Shown: positions 1 through 5,940 of the stretch, in pieces
Layout: each line of letters begins with the position of its first letter
Numbering within the stretch: the first letter of the stretch is position 1
NCBI GenBank assembly: GCA_937894185.1
Contig: CALCSA010000389.1
Location: forward strand, 1 to 10,300
DNA: 10,300 nucleotides
Reading direction: 5' to 3'
Source of the DNA: an uncultured Clostridia bacterium
GTDB taxonomy: Bacteria; Bacillota; Clostridia; Oscillospirales; Ruminococcaceae
The notes under the pieces: generated by a model
The model's input: the letters and a program-made list of their open reading frames with translations, nothing else
Databases searched by the model: none
Told to the model about the DNA's origin: nothing
Made by a program: the position numbers and the translations under genes

Positions 1-697
1 CCTGTGCCTTGTAAAAGGTGTAGGCCATGCCCCCGCCGATGATCAGGGTATCCACTTTATCCAGCAGATTGGTGATGACGCCGATCTTATCCGAAACCTT
101 GGCGCCGCCCAGAATAGCCACAAAGGGACGGGTGGGGTTTTCCAGAGCACCGCCCATAAAATCAATTTCCTTTTGGATGAGGAAGCCGCAGACAGCAGGG
201 AGATAATCGGCGACGCCGGCGGTAGAAGCATGGGCCCGGTGGGCGGTTCCAAAGGCGTCGTTGACGTAAACTTCTGCCAGAGAAGCCAGCTCCTTGGCAA
301 AGGCGGGGTCGTTCTTTTCCTCCTCCTTGTGGAAGCGGACGTTTTCCAGCAGCAGCACCTCGCCCTCTTTCAAAGCGGCGGCCTTGGCCTTGGCATCTTC
401 ACCGATGACATCCTTGGCCATGATCACAGGGCGGCTCAGCAGCTCGCTCAGCCGCTTGGCCACAGGCGCCAGCGAAAACTCAGGCTTAAACTCTCCCTTG
501 GGCCGCCCCAGATGAGAGCAGAGAATAATCTTGGCGTTTTTATCCAGCAGAGCCTGAATGGTGGGCAGAGAAGCCACAATCCGCTTGTCGTTGGTAATCT
601 TGTCCCCGTCCAGCGGCACGTTAAAATCACAGCGAACCAGCACCTTTTTGCCGGAAACCTCTACATCGTTCAGAGTCTTTTTATTCAGTGCGTTCAT
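1..697 (-). CDS. pgk: Phosphoglycerate kinase, N-terminal part (cut by window edge)
   Basis: Phosphoglycerate kinase interconverts 1,3-bisphosphoglycerate + ADP and 3-phosphoglycerate + ATP in glycolysis, in the cytoplasm. The reverse strand translates without a stop from an ATG at 697 to base 1, giving 232 of the usual ~395-400 residues. Visible family motifs are VRCDFNVPLDG (residues 21-31, substrate-binding Arg and Asp-Phe-Asn), SHLGRPKG (61-68), LLLENVRFHKEEE (115-127), NDAFGTAHRAHAS (146-158) and ILGGAKVSDK (195-204), followed by the hinge-side IIGGGMAYTF (219-228). The nucleotide-binding C-terminal domain lies beyond the window. An AACGGAG ribosome binding site sits 7 bases before the ATG, and a promoter lies 42 bp upstream. 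The neighbouring IMPase gene has the same direction but is 128 bp away, so pgk probably has its own transcript. Identification is secure. Confidence 0.97.
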   Translation of the reverse strand, partial: MNALNKKTLNDVEVSGKKVLVRCDFNVPLDGDKITNDKRIVASLPTIQALLDKNAKIILCSHLGRPKGEFKPEFSLAPVAKRLSELLSRPVIMAKDVIGEDAKAKAAALKEGEVLLLENVRFHKEEEKNDPAFAKELASLAEVYVNDAFGTAHRAHASTAGVADYLPAVCGFLIQKEIDFMGGALENPTRPFVAILGGAKVSDKIGVITNLLDKVDTLIIGGGMAYTFYKAQ

Positions 698-738
698 GCT
701 ATTACTCCGTTCCTTGTTAATTCTTTATCATCGTTTTT

Positions 739-767
739 ATTGTACCCCATGAAATGCCAATTTACAA
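739..767 (-). promoter_or_regulatory. Probable sigma-A promoter of pgk
   Basis: Read on the minus strand: -35 TTGTAA (bases 767-762), a 17-bp spacer, and -10 TACAAT (744-739). These match 4 of 6 and 5 of 6 of the sigma-A consensus. Transcription would start near base 732, leaving a leader of about 35 bases with the ribosome binding site. The position in the 128-bp gap before pgk fits. No convincing terminator for the upstream IMPase gene was seen in this gap. Confidence 0.65.
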
Positions 768-825
768 GTGGATTGCATAGAAATTGCTGCACATTCCCGG
801 GTTAACTGCCAAATTTAAAGTGCCT

Positions 826-1596
826 TTATAAATCTTTGCACAAGGGAAGCATCTCTTTGTGGAAAGCCGGGGTCCCCGCCAGCAGGCTGTCCATTCCGGT
901 GGGAGAGGGCAGCTCCCCTTTCCAGTTGGTGGCTACTCCCCCCGCCTCCCGGATGATGAGGTTGCCGGGGAGGTAATCCCAAGGCATGATGGCCTGCTCC
1001 AGATAGCCGTCCAGACGGCCTGCCGCCACATAGCAAAGACCCAGCTCGGCGCTGCCCAAAGCCCGCAGCCCCCGGCAATGGATATAGCAGTGCTGCCACA
1101 GGGGGCCGATGCGGTGGATGGTATCTGCCCGGTTGCCGTAGCCCTGCCCTGTGGACACCATGGAATCCTGAAAGCCGCGGTCGGAAACATGAATAGACCG
1201 GCCGTTGAGGGTGGCTCCCCTTCCCTTTTCCGCAAAAAAGAACTCCCCATTCCAAGGATTGTAGACACAGGCCAGCAAGGCCTCCCCGTCTTTACACAGG
1301 GCGGTGGCCAGACAGCTGTGCATCAACCCGTGAACAAAGTTCTTGGTGCCGTCAATGGGGTCCACCAGCCAGTACAGTTGGCCGGGGGCGGGGGTGTCGC
1401 TCATATCCTCCTCCCCCAGAAAGGCGGCCTCTGGCAGAATGCGGGCATAGGCGGCACGCAACATCTCCTGTGTGCGCACATCCATGTCGGTGACCAAGTC
1501 GAACAGGTCGGATTTTTCGTGAATTTCCAGAGCGTGAGGCTCCAGCAAATGCTTGCCCGCATCCTGATTGACTTTAAGAAGTGCTTCTCGCATCAT
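826..1596 (-). CDS. Inositol monophosphatase family protein (Mg2+-dependent phosphatase)
   Basis: Member of the lithium-sensitive inositol monophosphatase superfamily (IMPase/SuhB/CysQ-like). These enzymes hydrolyse a phosphomonoester, using two or three Mg2+ ions held by acidic residues. The metal site is visible: GEED (61-64), the signature WLVDPIDGTKNFVHG (76-90) with Asp79, Asp82, Gly83 and Thr84, and the second signature PWDYLPGNLIIREAGG with Trp206-Asp207. The length of 256 residues is typical. I chose the ATG at 1596 (Met-Met-Arg) because a purine-rich AAGGGGAAGGG sequence lies 8 bases upstream. An ATG at 1662 would add 22 residues with no family similarity and no good ribosome binding site. 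The gene lies 101 bp downstream of csrA in the same direction. The true substrate (inositol phosphate, another sugar phosphate, or 3'-phosphoadenosine phosphate) cannot be told from sequence; the family is certain. Confidence 0.9.
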   Translation of the reverse strand: MMREALLKVNQDAGKHLLEPHALEIHEKSDLFDLVTDMDVRTQEMLRAAYARILPEAAFLGEEDMSDTPAPGQLYWLVDPIDGTKNFVHGLMHSCLATALCKDGEALLACVYNPWNGEFFFAEKGRGATLNGRSIHVSDRGFQDSMVSTGQGYGNRADTIHRIGPLWQHCYIHCRGLRALGSAELGLCYVAAGRLDGYLEQAIMPWDYLPGNLIIREAGGVATNWKGELPSPTGMDSLLAGTPAFHKEMLPLCKDL

Positions 1597-1651
1597 CAAT
1601 TCTACCCTTCCCCTTATAATCATTGTCATATTTTGACGAAACAATGTAAAG

Positions 1652-1690
1652 CTTATCACCATTACAAGATAATAAGTTGATGATGATAAG
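1652..1690 (-). repeat. 11-bp inverted repeat between csrA and the IMPase gene
   Basis: CTTATCACCAT (1652-1662) and ATGATGATAAG (1680-1690) can pair over 11 positions in minus-strand RNA, with one U.G wobble and a 17-base loop. A run of seven T (minus strand, bases 1697-1691) begins directly after the csrA stop codon. It lies 5' of the hairpin, so this is not an ordinary terminator on that strand. On the plus strand the A run follows the stem, so it is not a terminator there either. It could be an mRNA stability element or part of the IMPase leader. A second, imperfect palindrome (CATTGT...ACAATG, 1621-1646) lies between it and the IMPase ribosome binding site. Confidence 0.4.
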
Positions 1691-1697
1691 AAAAAAA

Positions 1698-1964
1698 CTA
1701 TATTTTGCGGCGGTTCTTGAGCAGATTCCCCAGATGAGCCCCGGTCAAATCCCGGGCAGAACGCTGGGCCTCCTGATTTTCCCGCTGGGTATCCAGCAGC
1801 TCTCTGCGCAAAATTCGCACCTGCCGGGGAGCCTCAATGCCGATGGAGGCAACCTTGCTTTTTTTGTCGCCGCTGTTGTCGGTGGCGAACACATCCAGAA
1901 TCTTAATCTCGATCTGATCTCCGATTCGCAGGCCCTCCTCGATCTTTCGGCTGAGCACCAGCAT
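1698..1964 (-). CDS. csrA: Carbon storage regulator CsrA, with internal insertion and long C-terminal tail
   Basis: CsrA is a small dimeric RNA-binding protein that recognises GGA motifs in mRNA leaders and controls translation or stability. The N-terminus MLVLSRKIEEGLRIGDQIEI is classical, and the second half carries IGIEAPRQVRILRREL, which keeps the conserved Arg of the RNA-binding surface (E. coli Arg44 equivalent). The start at 1964 is fixed by an AAGGAGG ribosome binding site 7 bases upstream; reading from 2045 would only add translated leader. It is 88 residues long against about 60-75 usually. Roughly nine extra residues (around ATDNSGDKKSK) sit between strands beta3 and beta4, and the C-terminus continues in a basic, Gln/Arg-rich helix ending in KNRRKI. 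The gene stands alone: no fliW, flagellin or flagellar gene is in the window, although Gram-positive csrA usually sits beside fliW. Its leader is GGA-rich, which fits autoregulation (inference). Confidence 0.93.
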   Translation of the reverse strand: MLVLSRKIEEGLRIGDQIEIKILDVFATDNSGDKKSKVASIGIEAPRQVRILRRELLDTQRENQEAQRSARDLTGAHLGNLLKNRRKI

Positions 1965-1991
1965 ATTCTTAACCTCCTTGAAAGAATACAG

Positions 1992-2020
1992 TTTGTATAA
2001 TAAGTTATAAATTATACAAA
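1992..2020 (-). repeat. Perfect 10-bp dyad upstream of csrA
   Basis: TTTGTATAAT (1992-2001) and ATTATACAAA (2011-2020) are exact reverse complements separated by 9 bases. The dyad ends 15 bp upstream of the csrA SD. On the minus strand the first arm contains TATAAT (2016-2011), which could be a csrA -10 element, although no good -35 sequence lies 16-18 bp before it. The symmetry, helical-turn spacing (19 bp centre to centre) and position suggest an operator or an AU hairpin in the leader. Which of these is correct cannot be decided from sequence. Confidence 0.45.
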
Positions 2021-2032
2021 ATTTAGTTGCCC

Positions 2033-2150
2033 TCCCCTCCCCCATTAGAGGGAAGTTTTAGGCTTCCACCACAGGAATCCATTCCTCGGATGGGGAGCCA
2101 ACGGCTCTGCAAACACCGGATTGTTCTCTCCGGTAGCAGAGAAGCAGTCC
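2033..2150 (-). promoter_or_regulatory. GGA-rich foldable segment upstream of csrA, possible CsrA-binding leader or small RNA
   Basis: On the minus strand seven GGA triplets fall in this segment (plus-strand TCC at 2033, 2038, 2065, 2078, 2083, 2129 and 2148); an eighth is in the csrA SD (1975). GGA is the core of the CsrA binding site. The segment also has nested pairing: GCAGAG/CTCTGC (2136-2141 with 2105-2110) enclosing TCCGGT/ACCGGA (2129-2134 with 2115-2120), then GAGCC/GGCTC (2095-2099 with 2103-2107) and AGGAAT/ATTCCT (2073-2078 with 2081-2086). This could be a long autoregulatory csrA leader or a CsrB-like decoy RNA. No promoter or terminator for a separate RNA could be assigned, so confidence is low. 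Confidence 0.3.
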
Positions 2151-2276
2151 AAAATTCTGTATAATAAAAGGTTGATATTACAAATCGTATAGATTGCCAC
2201 AAAACAGCAGATGATACAAAACGTATAACTAACCAAATCTATTACAAAATCGCAGAGATTTCAACTCCATAAAAGC

Positions 2277-3527
2277 TCATTTTGGGGGCAGCAGATAGGC
2301 GGTGTAGTCGGAACAGTAGAGGACATACTCTTCCAGCCCCAAGTCCTTCAAGGTCTTGACCTGTTGGGCAATTTCTTCAGGGGTGTAAACCACACCGGAG
2401 GGCTCCCCTCCCCCTTGGATGAGAGGGATAATCTCCCGGTCCCCCAGCTCCAGCCGGGCAAAGCCCACCACCTCTTTGACGGTGTCGGCAGGGTTTTCCA
2501 AGGGGCGGCGCAGGGTGAATTTTGGGGTGGTGTAACCGTCAAAAAACTGGTAGGGCAAGGCTTCCAGCAACACTTGGTCGGCGGCAATTTCGGCAGCGGG
2601 GCCGCCATACAAAGTGGGGTTAGGCTCACCGGCCAAGGTAGCCGCAGTCAGGTAGACGGCGCTGCGGGCTCCCTGTTTGGACAAAGCCTCCTGTACCTGT
2701 CCGGAAAACTTTGCCAGAACCTCCCCCCGGGAAAGTCCTCCCGTCTCGCCAAAGTAGGCGTCCCCGGTCAAGGAGTTGGGGGGAAAGCAAAGGTCGTCCA
2801 GAACCACCAGCGCCGCGCCGCAGTCCGCAGCCTCCAAGGCAAGTTCCAACAGGTACTGCCGGGCACCGGGAGTATAGGGGTTGAGCCAAGGCTTGCCCCC
2901 CTGGTTTTGAAAGTTATCCAGCCAGAGGGTGCCGGGAGCCCGGTAGTTCACCGCCAGCTCCTTGTTGCCCCGGGCGGCGGTTTCGTCCTGAAACCCACTG
3001 ATGCGCACCATCAGAAAAAGCCCCTGCTCCTTCAGACGGCGGGCAAAGGCAGATAAGTCAGGGGCATCGGCGGCAACGGCCTGCCATTCCAAAGCTTGGT
3101 TATTCTGAGAGGCAAACAAAACCCGTCCGCTTTTGTCTTTCAGGTCCACCATCACACTGTTGAGAGAAGTGGCCTTCAGCCCTTCCAGAAAGGCATCCAA
3201 AGCAGTGGGATTCCCGATCAAAGCGGGGGGAAGATAAACAGCCTGTAGTTTTGCGGCAGAAGCAGGCTCCGGCGTGAGCGGGGGAGCTTCTTCCGGCTGT
3301 TGGGGGGCGCTTGTCTCGGCAGGCTGCGGCGGAACAGAGGGCTGGGATGATGGGGAATGGGGCTTATCCCGGTTCATCACAGCGTTGTAGATGGGCTCGT
3401 AGCTGAGAAAGCCCAGGTAGCCCAGACCAAGGACCGCCAAAACAATCAGCGCCACAAACAAAGGGTGGGGACGGGATTTGATAGGACCAGTATACTTGGT
3501 CCGCTTGATTTTGTAGGGCCGGGACAA
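2277..3527 (-). CDS. Membrane-anchored putative glycoside hydrolase (DUF4015/GHL13-like)
   Basis: A 416-residue protein with a short basic cytoplasmic start (Lys/Arg-rich, residues 3-19), one membrane segment (about 23-43), a Pro/Ser/Glu-rich linker (about 54-90), and an extracytoplasmic domain to the end. The domain matches the putative glycosyl hydrolase family DUF4015 (PF13200), a TIM-barrel-like family of Clostridia and Bacilli with unproven substrate: SVMVDLKDKSG (124-134), LMVRISGFQDE (172-182), TLWLDNFQNQGGKPWLNPYTP (200-220) and VVLDDLCFP (241-249; family form is roughly FDYVRFP). The start is TTG at 3527, because AGGAGGTGAC lies with ideal spacing (7 bases) upstream; an ATG at 3557 would translate through that site. 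It begins 41 bp after the rnfA-like stop, so it is probably the last gene of that operon. Substrate and catalytic residues are uncertain; a cell-wall or surface glycan role is inference. Confidence 0.82.
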   Translation of the reverse strand: MSRPYKIKRTKYTGPIKSRPHPLFVALIVLAVLGLGYLGFLSYEPIYNAVMNRDKPHSPSSQPSVPPQPAETSAPQQPEEAPPLTPEPASAAKLQAVYLPPALIGNPTALDAFLEGLKATSLNSVMVDLKDKSGRVLFASQNNQALEWQAVAADAPDLSAFARRLKEQGLFLMVRISGFQDETAARGNKELAVNYRAPGTLWLDNFQNQGGKPWLNPYTPGARQYLLELALEAADCGAALVVLDDLCFPPNSLTGDAYFGETGGLSRGEVLAKFSGQVQEALSKQGARSAVYLTAATLAGEPNPTLYGGPAAEIAADQVLLEALPYQFFDGYTTPKFTLRRPLENPADTVKEVVGFARLELGDREIIPLIQGGGEPSGVVYTPEEIAQQVKTLKDLGLEEYVLYCSDYTAYLLPPK

Positions 3528-3568
3528 GGCGTCACCTCCTGTAAAAGATGGTGCCAAGGGGTTTAGGC

Positions 3569-4171
3569 TTATGTGGGCAGGTTGTGGCCGATCAGACCGT
3601 ATAAGGCAAGGGAAAGAAGCCCCAGATAGATCAGCAGGATAGGCAGTCCCCGGAAGGCCCGGGGCACGGCGCTGATGGCCAACCGCTTGCGGGCGTAGTA
3701 GATGATAAAAATGGCGGCGGTATAGCCCACCGCCGAACCCAGCGCATATCCCAGAGTTTGGGAAAAGAAAAAGTTCTGGGAGGCGGAAAGAAAAAAGGCG
3801 GAAAAGAGGGCGCTGTTAAAGGTAGCCACCGGCAAAGCCTGCTTAATTTCTTCAGCCAGCTGCCGGTTCTTGAGATGCCGGGTTCCCAGCACAGAGGTCA
3901 GAGTATAAACCATCAAAATGCTGGCCAGATAGATGGGAGCGCGAACCACCGTCACATAGGGGCTGCCCTTGAGAAGATAGTTGGTCAAAGAGACGGGAAA
4001 AGCGCTCCAGACAATAATCCAAGCAAAGATACCGCCCATCAAAAGGCCGCTGCGGGGACCCTTGACAAACAGGGAGCGGTTGTCCGTACCAAGCCCCCGG
4101 GCCAAAACCGCGTTTTCCACCGCAAGGGCCACAATGGCGGTGGAGATAAAAAGCAGGAAGGAATTTTCCAT
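3569..4171 (-). CDS. rnfA: RnfA-like integral membrane subunit, cysteine-free
   Basis: Integral membrane subunit of an Rnf-type complex (RnfA/NqrE family), 200 residues with about six hydrophobic segments. The best family match is the C-terminal half: LPVATFNSALFSAFFL (113-128, family form LPLITTNCAVLG...), and VPRAFRGLPILLIYLGLLSLAL (169-190, family form VP..F.G.PI.....GL..LA). In canonical RnfA two cysteines (in LGLCP and TNC) bind half of a membrane [2Fe-2S] cluster shared with RnfE. Here the first is replaced (LGTDN, Asp30 by eye alignment) and the second is Ser120; the whole protein contains no cysteine. The start ATG at 4171 has a GGGAG site 6 bases upstream. It follows the rnfE-like gene by 76 bp and precedes the DUF4015 gene by 41 bp. 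Family assignment is good; canonical electron transfer is unlikely. Confidence 0.85.
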   Translation of the reverse strand: MENSFLLFISTAIVALAVENAVLARGLGTDNRSLFVKGPRSGLLMGGIFAWIIVWSAFPVSLTNYLLKGSPYVTVVRAPIYLASILMVYTLTSVLGTRHLKNRQLAEEIKQALPVATFNSALFSAFFLSASQNFFFSQTLGYALGSAVGYTAAIFIIYYARKRLAISAVPRAFRGLPILLIYLGLLSLALYGLIGHNLPT

Positions 4172-4247
4172 GACAATCTCCCAAAAGCAGTGCTGTTAAT
4201 GTGGAACTTTCTTTCAAACGTTATAAGGTATGGGCTCCCCTGCCGGG

Positions 4248-4928
4248 CTATAGCACCACGTCATTCTCGATAATGGAGAATCGGGCCTCCCGCAGGGCAC
4301 GCTCCCGCAGGGCCAGCCCCAGCAGCTTTTTGTTGAGCACCTTAGCCCCCGCCAATAAGAATCCCACCACGATAAACCCAAAGAAGGGCACAAGAACCCC
4401 CGGCAGCCGCAGAAAGACAGCCACGGGATTGCCCCACAAGGTTCCGCTGCCCAGATACTCTCGAAAGAAGGAAATGACGAACATCAGGACAGAAAACCCC
4501 GCCACGTTGAGGAAGGCTCCCCGCAGCACAGGCAGAGGATGAGAATCTTTGGTCAGAGCGTTGGTCTGGGTCAGGGTCATGCCGTTGACGGCCATAAGGT
4601 AGATATAAATCCCCAAAGCATCCACAACCCCCCGGAAGAAAACGGTCAACCACAGGCGGGCCACCATCATCAACAGGGTGGAAGTTGCAACGTTAATGAC
4701 GGGCCGGACAACCCGGGGACAGTAGCGGGCGGCCAGCAAAGCCACCGCCATGGTTCCCATATGCACCACCAACAACTCCAAAGAAAGGGCGGCAGCAGAC
4801 CGCAAACTCACCGAGGTGGCGATCAAAAAGGGAAGATTCAACCCGATGATCAGCACCGGGCTTTGGGAAAACAAAGCGGCAATGAGCTTATGCCTTTTTC
4901 GGTATCTTCTCACCTTCGAGAGTTCCAA
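4248..4928 (-). CDS. rnfE: RnfE-like integral membrane subunit without the cluster cysteines
   Basis: Integral membrane subunit of the NqrD/RnfE family, 226 residues, with six predicted membrane segments and a basic N-terminus (Arg/Lys at 7-14). Recognisable family features are SPVLIIGL (23-30, family NPVL...GLCP), LGIYIYLMAVNGMTLTQTNAL (105-125, family LGI.IPLI.VNC.I), and FFREYLGSGTLWG (154-166, family RE.LG.GTLFG). Both cluster-binding cysteines are gone: the GLCP cysteine is lost and VNC has become VNG (Gly116). The only cysteine is Cys70, outside the usual sites. The start is TTG at 4928, with GAGGAGG 7 bases upstream, both lying inside the end of the rnfD-like gene; the 41-base overlap suggests translational coupling. 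A GTG five codons later is a weaker alternative. The gene is intact, so the cysteine losses are not a frameshift effect. Confidence 0.87.
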   Translation of the reverse strand: MELSKVRRYRKRHKLIAALFSQSPVLIIGLNLPFLIATSVSLRSAAALSLELLVVHMGTMAVALLAARYCPRVVRPVINVATSTLLMMVARLWLTVFFRGVVDALGIYIYLMAVNGMTLTQTNALTKDSHPLPVLRGAFLNVAGFSVLMFVISFFREYLGSGTLWGNPVAVFLRLPGVLVPFFGFIVVGFLLAGAKVLNKKLLGLALRERALREARFSIIENDVVL

Positions 4929-5892
4929 GCTTCTTCCTCCTCATCCAGCGGGCAATCCGTTCTCCCACCATATCGAATCCCCAGACAGCGGCGTTCATCA
5001 GCAGCAGGGCAAAGGTAATGCCCTCCTCCATATTGCCAAAGTGGCGGAACAGCATCACCATCACACCGGATGTAATGCCAAAGGCCACCTTGGACATTTC
5101 ACGCTTGGGGGTGGTCACCGGGTCTCCCAGCAAAAAGATGCCGCCAAACAGCAGCAGGCCGGTGGCCAGTTCAAAGCCCACCGAGGCAAGGCCTCCGGCG
5201 GCGCTGCGGGGAAAGGCAAAGGCCAGCACTGCCACCGTGGCAAAAAAGCTCACCGGCATGGACCAACGCACCGTCCCCCGGGAAACCAGGTATATCAGAC
5301 AGGCAATCAGTACTAGAATATTAGTGGCGCCCATGGGTCCGGGATATTTGCCCAGCAGCATGGACATAGAGTCGTAGCCGGGGGTTCCTCCCAGCTGCAG
5401 AACAAAGGCGGGAGAGGTAGCCAGAGTAAATTCGGCAGTCTGCCACAAGGGCAGCTTTAAATCTGCCGGGGGATAGGTAAACAGGGCATCTTCAAAGCAG
5501 ATGGCGGCAAAGGAAAACCCCGCCGCCGCCGGATTGAACACGTTGTGCCCCACTCCCCCAAAGGGAACTTTGGCCACTACAATCGCAAAGATTCCCGCCA
5601 CCGCCACAATGCGGTATTCCACCGAGGCTGGCATCATCAGGGGCAGAATCATCCCGGTGACGACAGCGGAAAAATCCCGCAGGTTGTACCGCTTTTTAGA
5701 AATGGCGCTGCACAGAATATCGCAGAGCAGACAGACAAAAACGGAAAACAGTCCCAGTACCAAAGACCGGGGACCGTGGTAATAAAAGGCCATGGCGTAT
5801 AAAAAACTCAGGGCTGCAATGGCGTCGGCCATTACTCCCCTAGTGGTTTGGCTCATTCGAATGTGAGGAGCCGGATACTGCTTGAGTTGCAT
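4888..5892 (-). CDS. rnfD: RnfD-like integral membrane subunit (RnfD/NqrB family)
   Basis: Integral membrane subunit of Rnf-type complexes, 334 residues, the usual RnfD length, with many hydrophobic segments. Family motifs in order: PHIR (9-12), FSAVVTGMILPLMMP (74-88), KVPFGGVGHNVFNPAAAGFSF (108-128), LGDPVTTP (255-262), and MEEGITFALLLMNAAVWGFD (288-307). Canonical RnfD carries FMN covalently bound to Thr in an S/T-G/S-A-T-P sequence in an extracytoplasmic loop. The aligned place here reads LATSP (157-161), with Ser160 where Thr is expected; an MGAT sequence occurs about 30 residues later (187-190). Flavin attachment is therefore uncertain. The ATG at 5892 follows GGAGG at a short spacing (4 bases). 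It lies 48 bp after the rnfC-like gene, and its end overlaps the rnfE-like start. In a standard operon rnfG would come between D and E; it does not here. Confidence 0.92.
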   Translation of the reverse strand: MQLKQYPAPHIRMSQTTRGVMADAIAALSFLYAMAFYYHGPRSLVLGLFSVFVCLLCDILCSAISKKRYNLRDFSAVVTGMILPLMMPASVEYRIVAVAGIFAIVVAKVPFGGVGHNVFNPAAAGFSFAAICFEDALFTYPPADLKLPLWQTAEFTLATSPAFVLQLGGTPGYDSMSMLLGKYPGPMGATNILVLIACLIYLVSRGTVRWSMPVSFFATVAVLAFAFPRSAAGGLASVGFELATGLLLFGGIFLLGDPVTTPKREMSKVAFGITSGVMVMLFRHFGNMEEGITFALLLMNAAVWGFDMVGERIARWMRRKKLGTLEGEKIPKKA

Positions 5893-5940
5893 AAATCCTC
5901 CACTGAAACCGTTCAGTCGTCGCCGTCCACAGGCAGTGGG

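Larger units (their letters stand above)
1965..2276. other. 312-base intergenic region before csrA: no supported gene
   Basis: This gap separates the DUF4015 gene stop from the csrA start, both on the minus strand. It holds an AT-rich part (about 2151-2276) with several copies of a TTTTGT/TTTGTA-type word on the minus strand (acaaaa/acaaat on the plus strand starting at 2180, 2199, 2216 and 2244), a GC-richer foldable part (about 2061-2150), and an AT-rich dyad next to the csrA ribosome binding site. The only open frame (63 codons, 2236-2045, TTG start) has no ribosome binding site and no family resemblance. A weak hairpin (AAATC/GATTT, 2247-2261) just after the DUF4015 stop is the only terminator-like structure. 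Confidence 0.6.

Noticed and set aside
859..1680. 273-codon plus-strand frame opposite the IMPase gene
   Set aside because: Low-complexity Gly/Gln/His-rich product in the shadow of an obvious enzyme; no family resemblance.
1965..2045. Upstream start that would extend CsrA by 27 residues
   Set aside because: CsrA proteins begin at MLVLSRK, and AAGGAGG lies just before that ATG.
2045..2236. 63-codon minus-strand frame with a hydrophobic start, before csrA
   Set aside because: TTG start without a ribosome binding site; its second half runs through the inverted repeats of the csrA leader, and it resembles no protein.
2364..3056. 230-codon plus-strand frame opposite the DUF4015 gene
   Set aside because: Shadow frame of a real gene, with typical Gly/Gln-rich antisense composition and no motif.
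3528..3557. Upstream ATG for the DUF4015 gene
   Set aside because: It would translate through the strong AGGAGGTGAC site; the TTG at 3527 is perfectly spaced from that site.
4172..5940. A hidden rnfG between the rnfC, D, E and A genes
   Set aside because: The gaps are 48 bp, an overlap of 41 bases, and 76 bp; no frame there could encode the ~190-residue RnfG.
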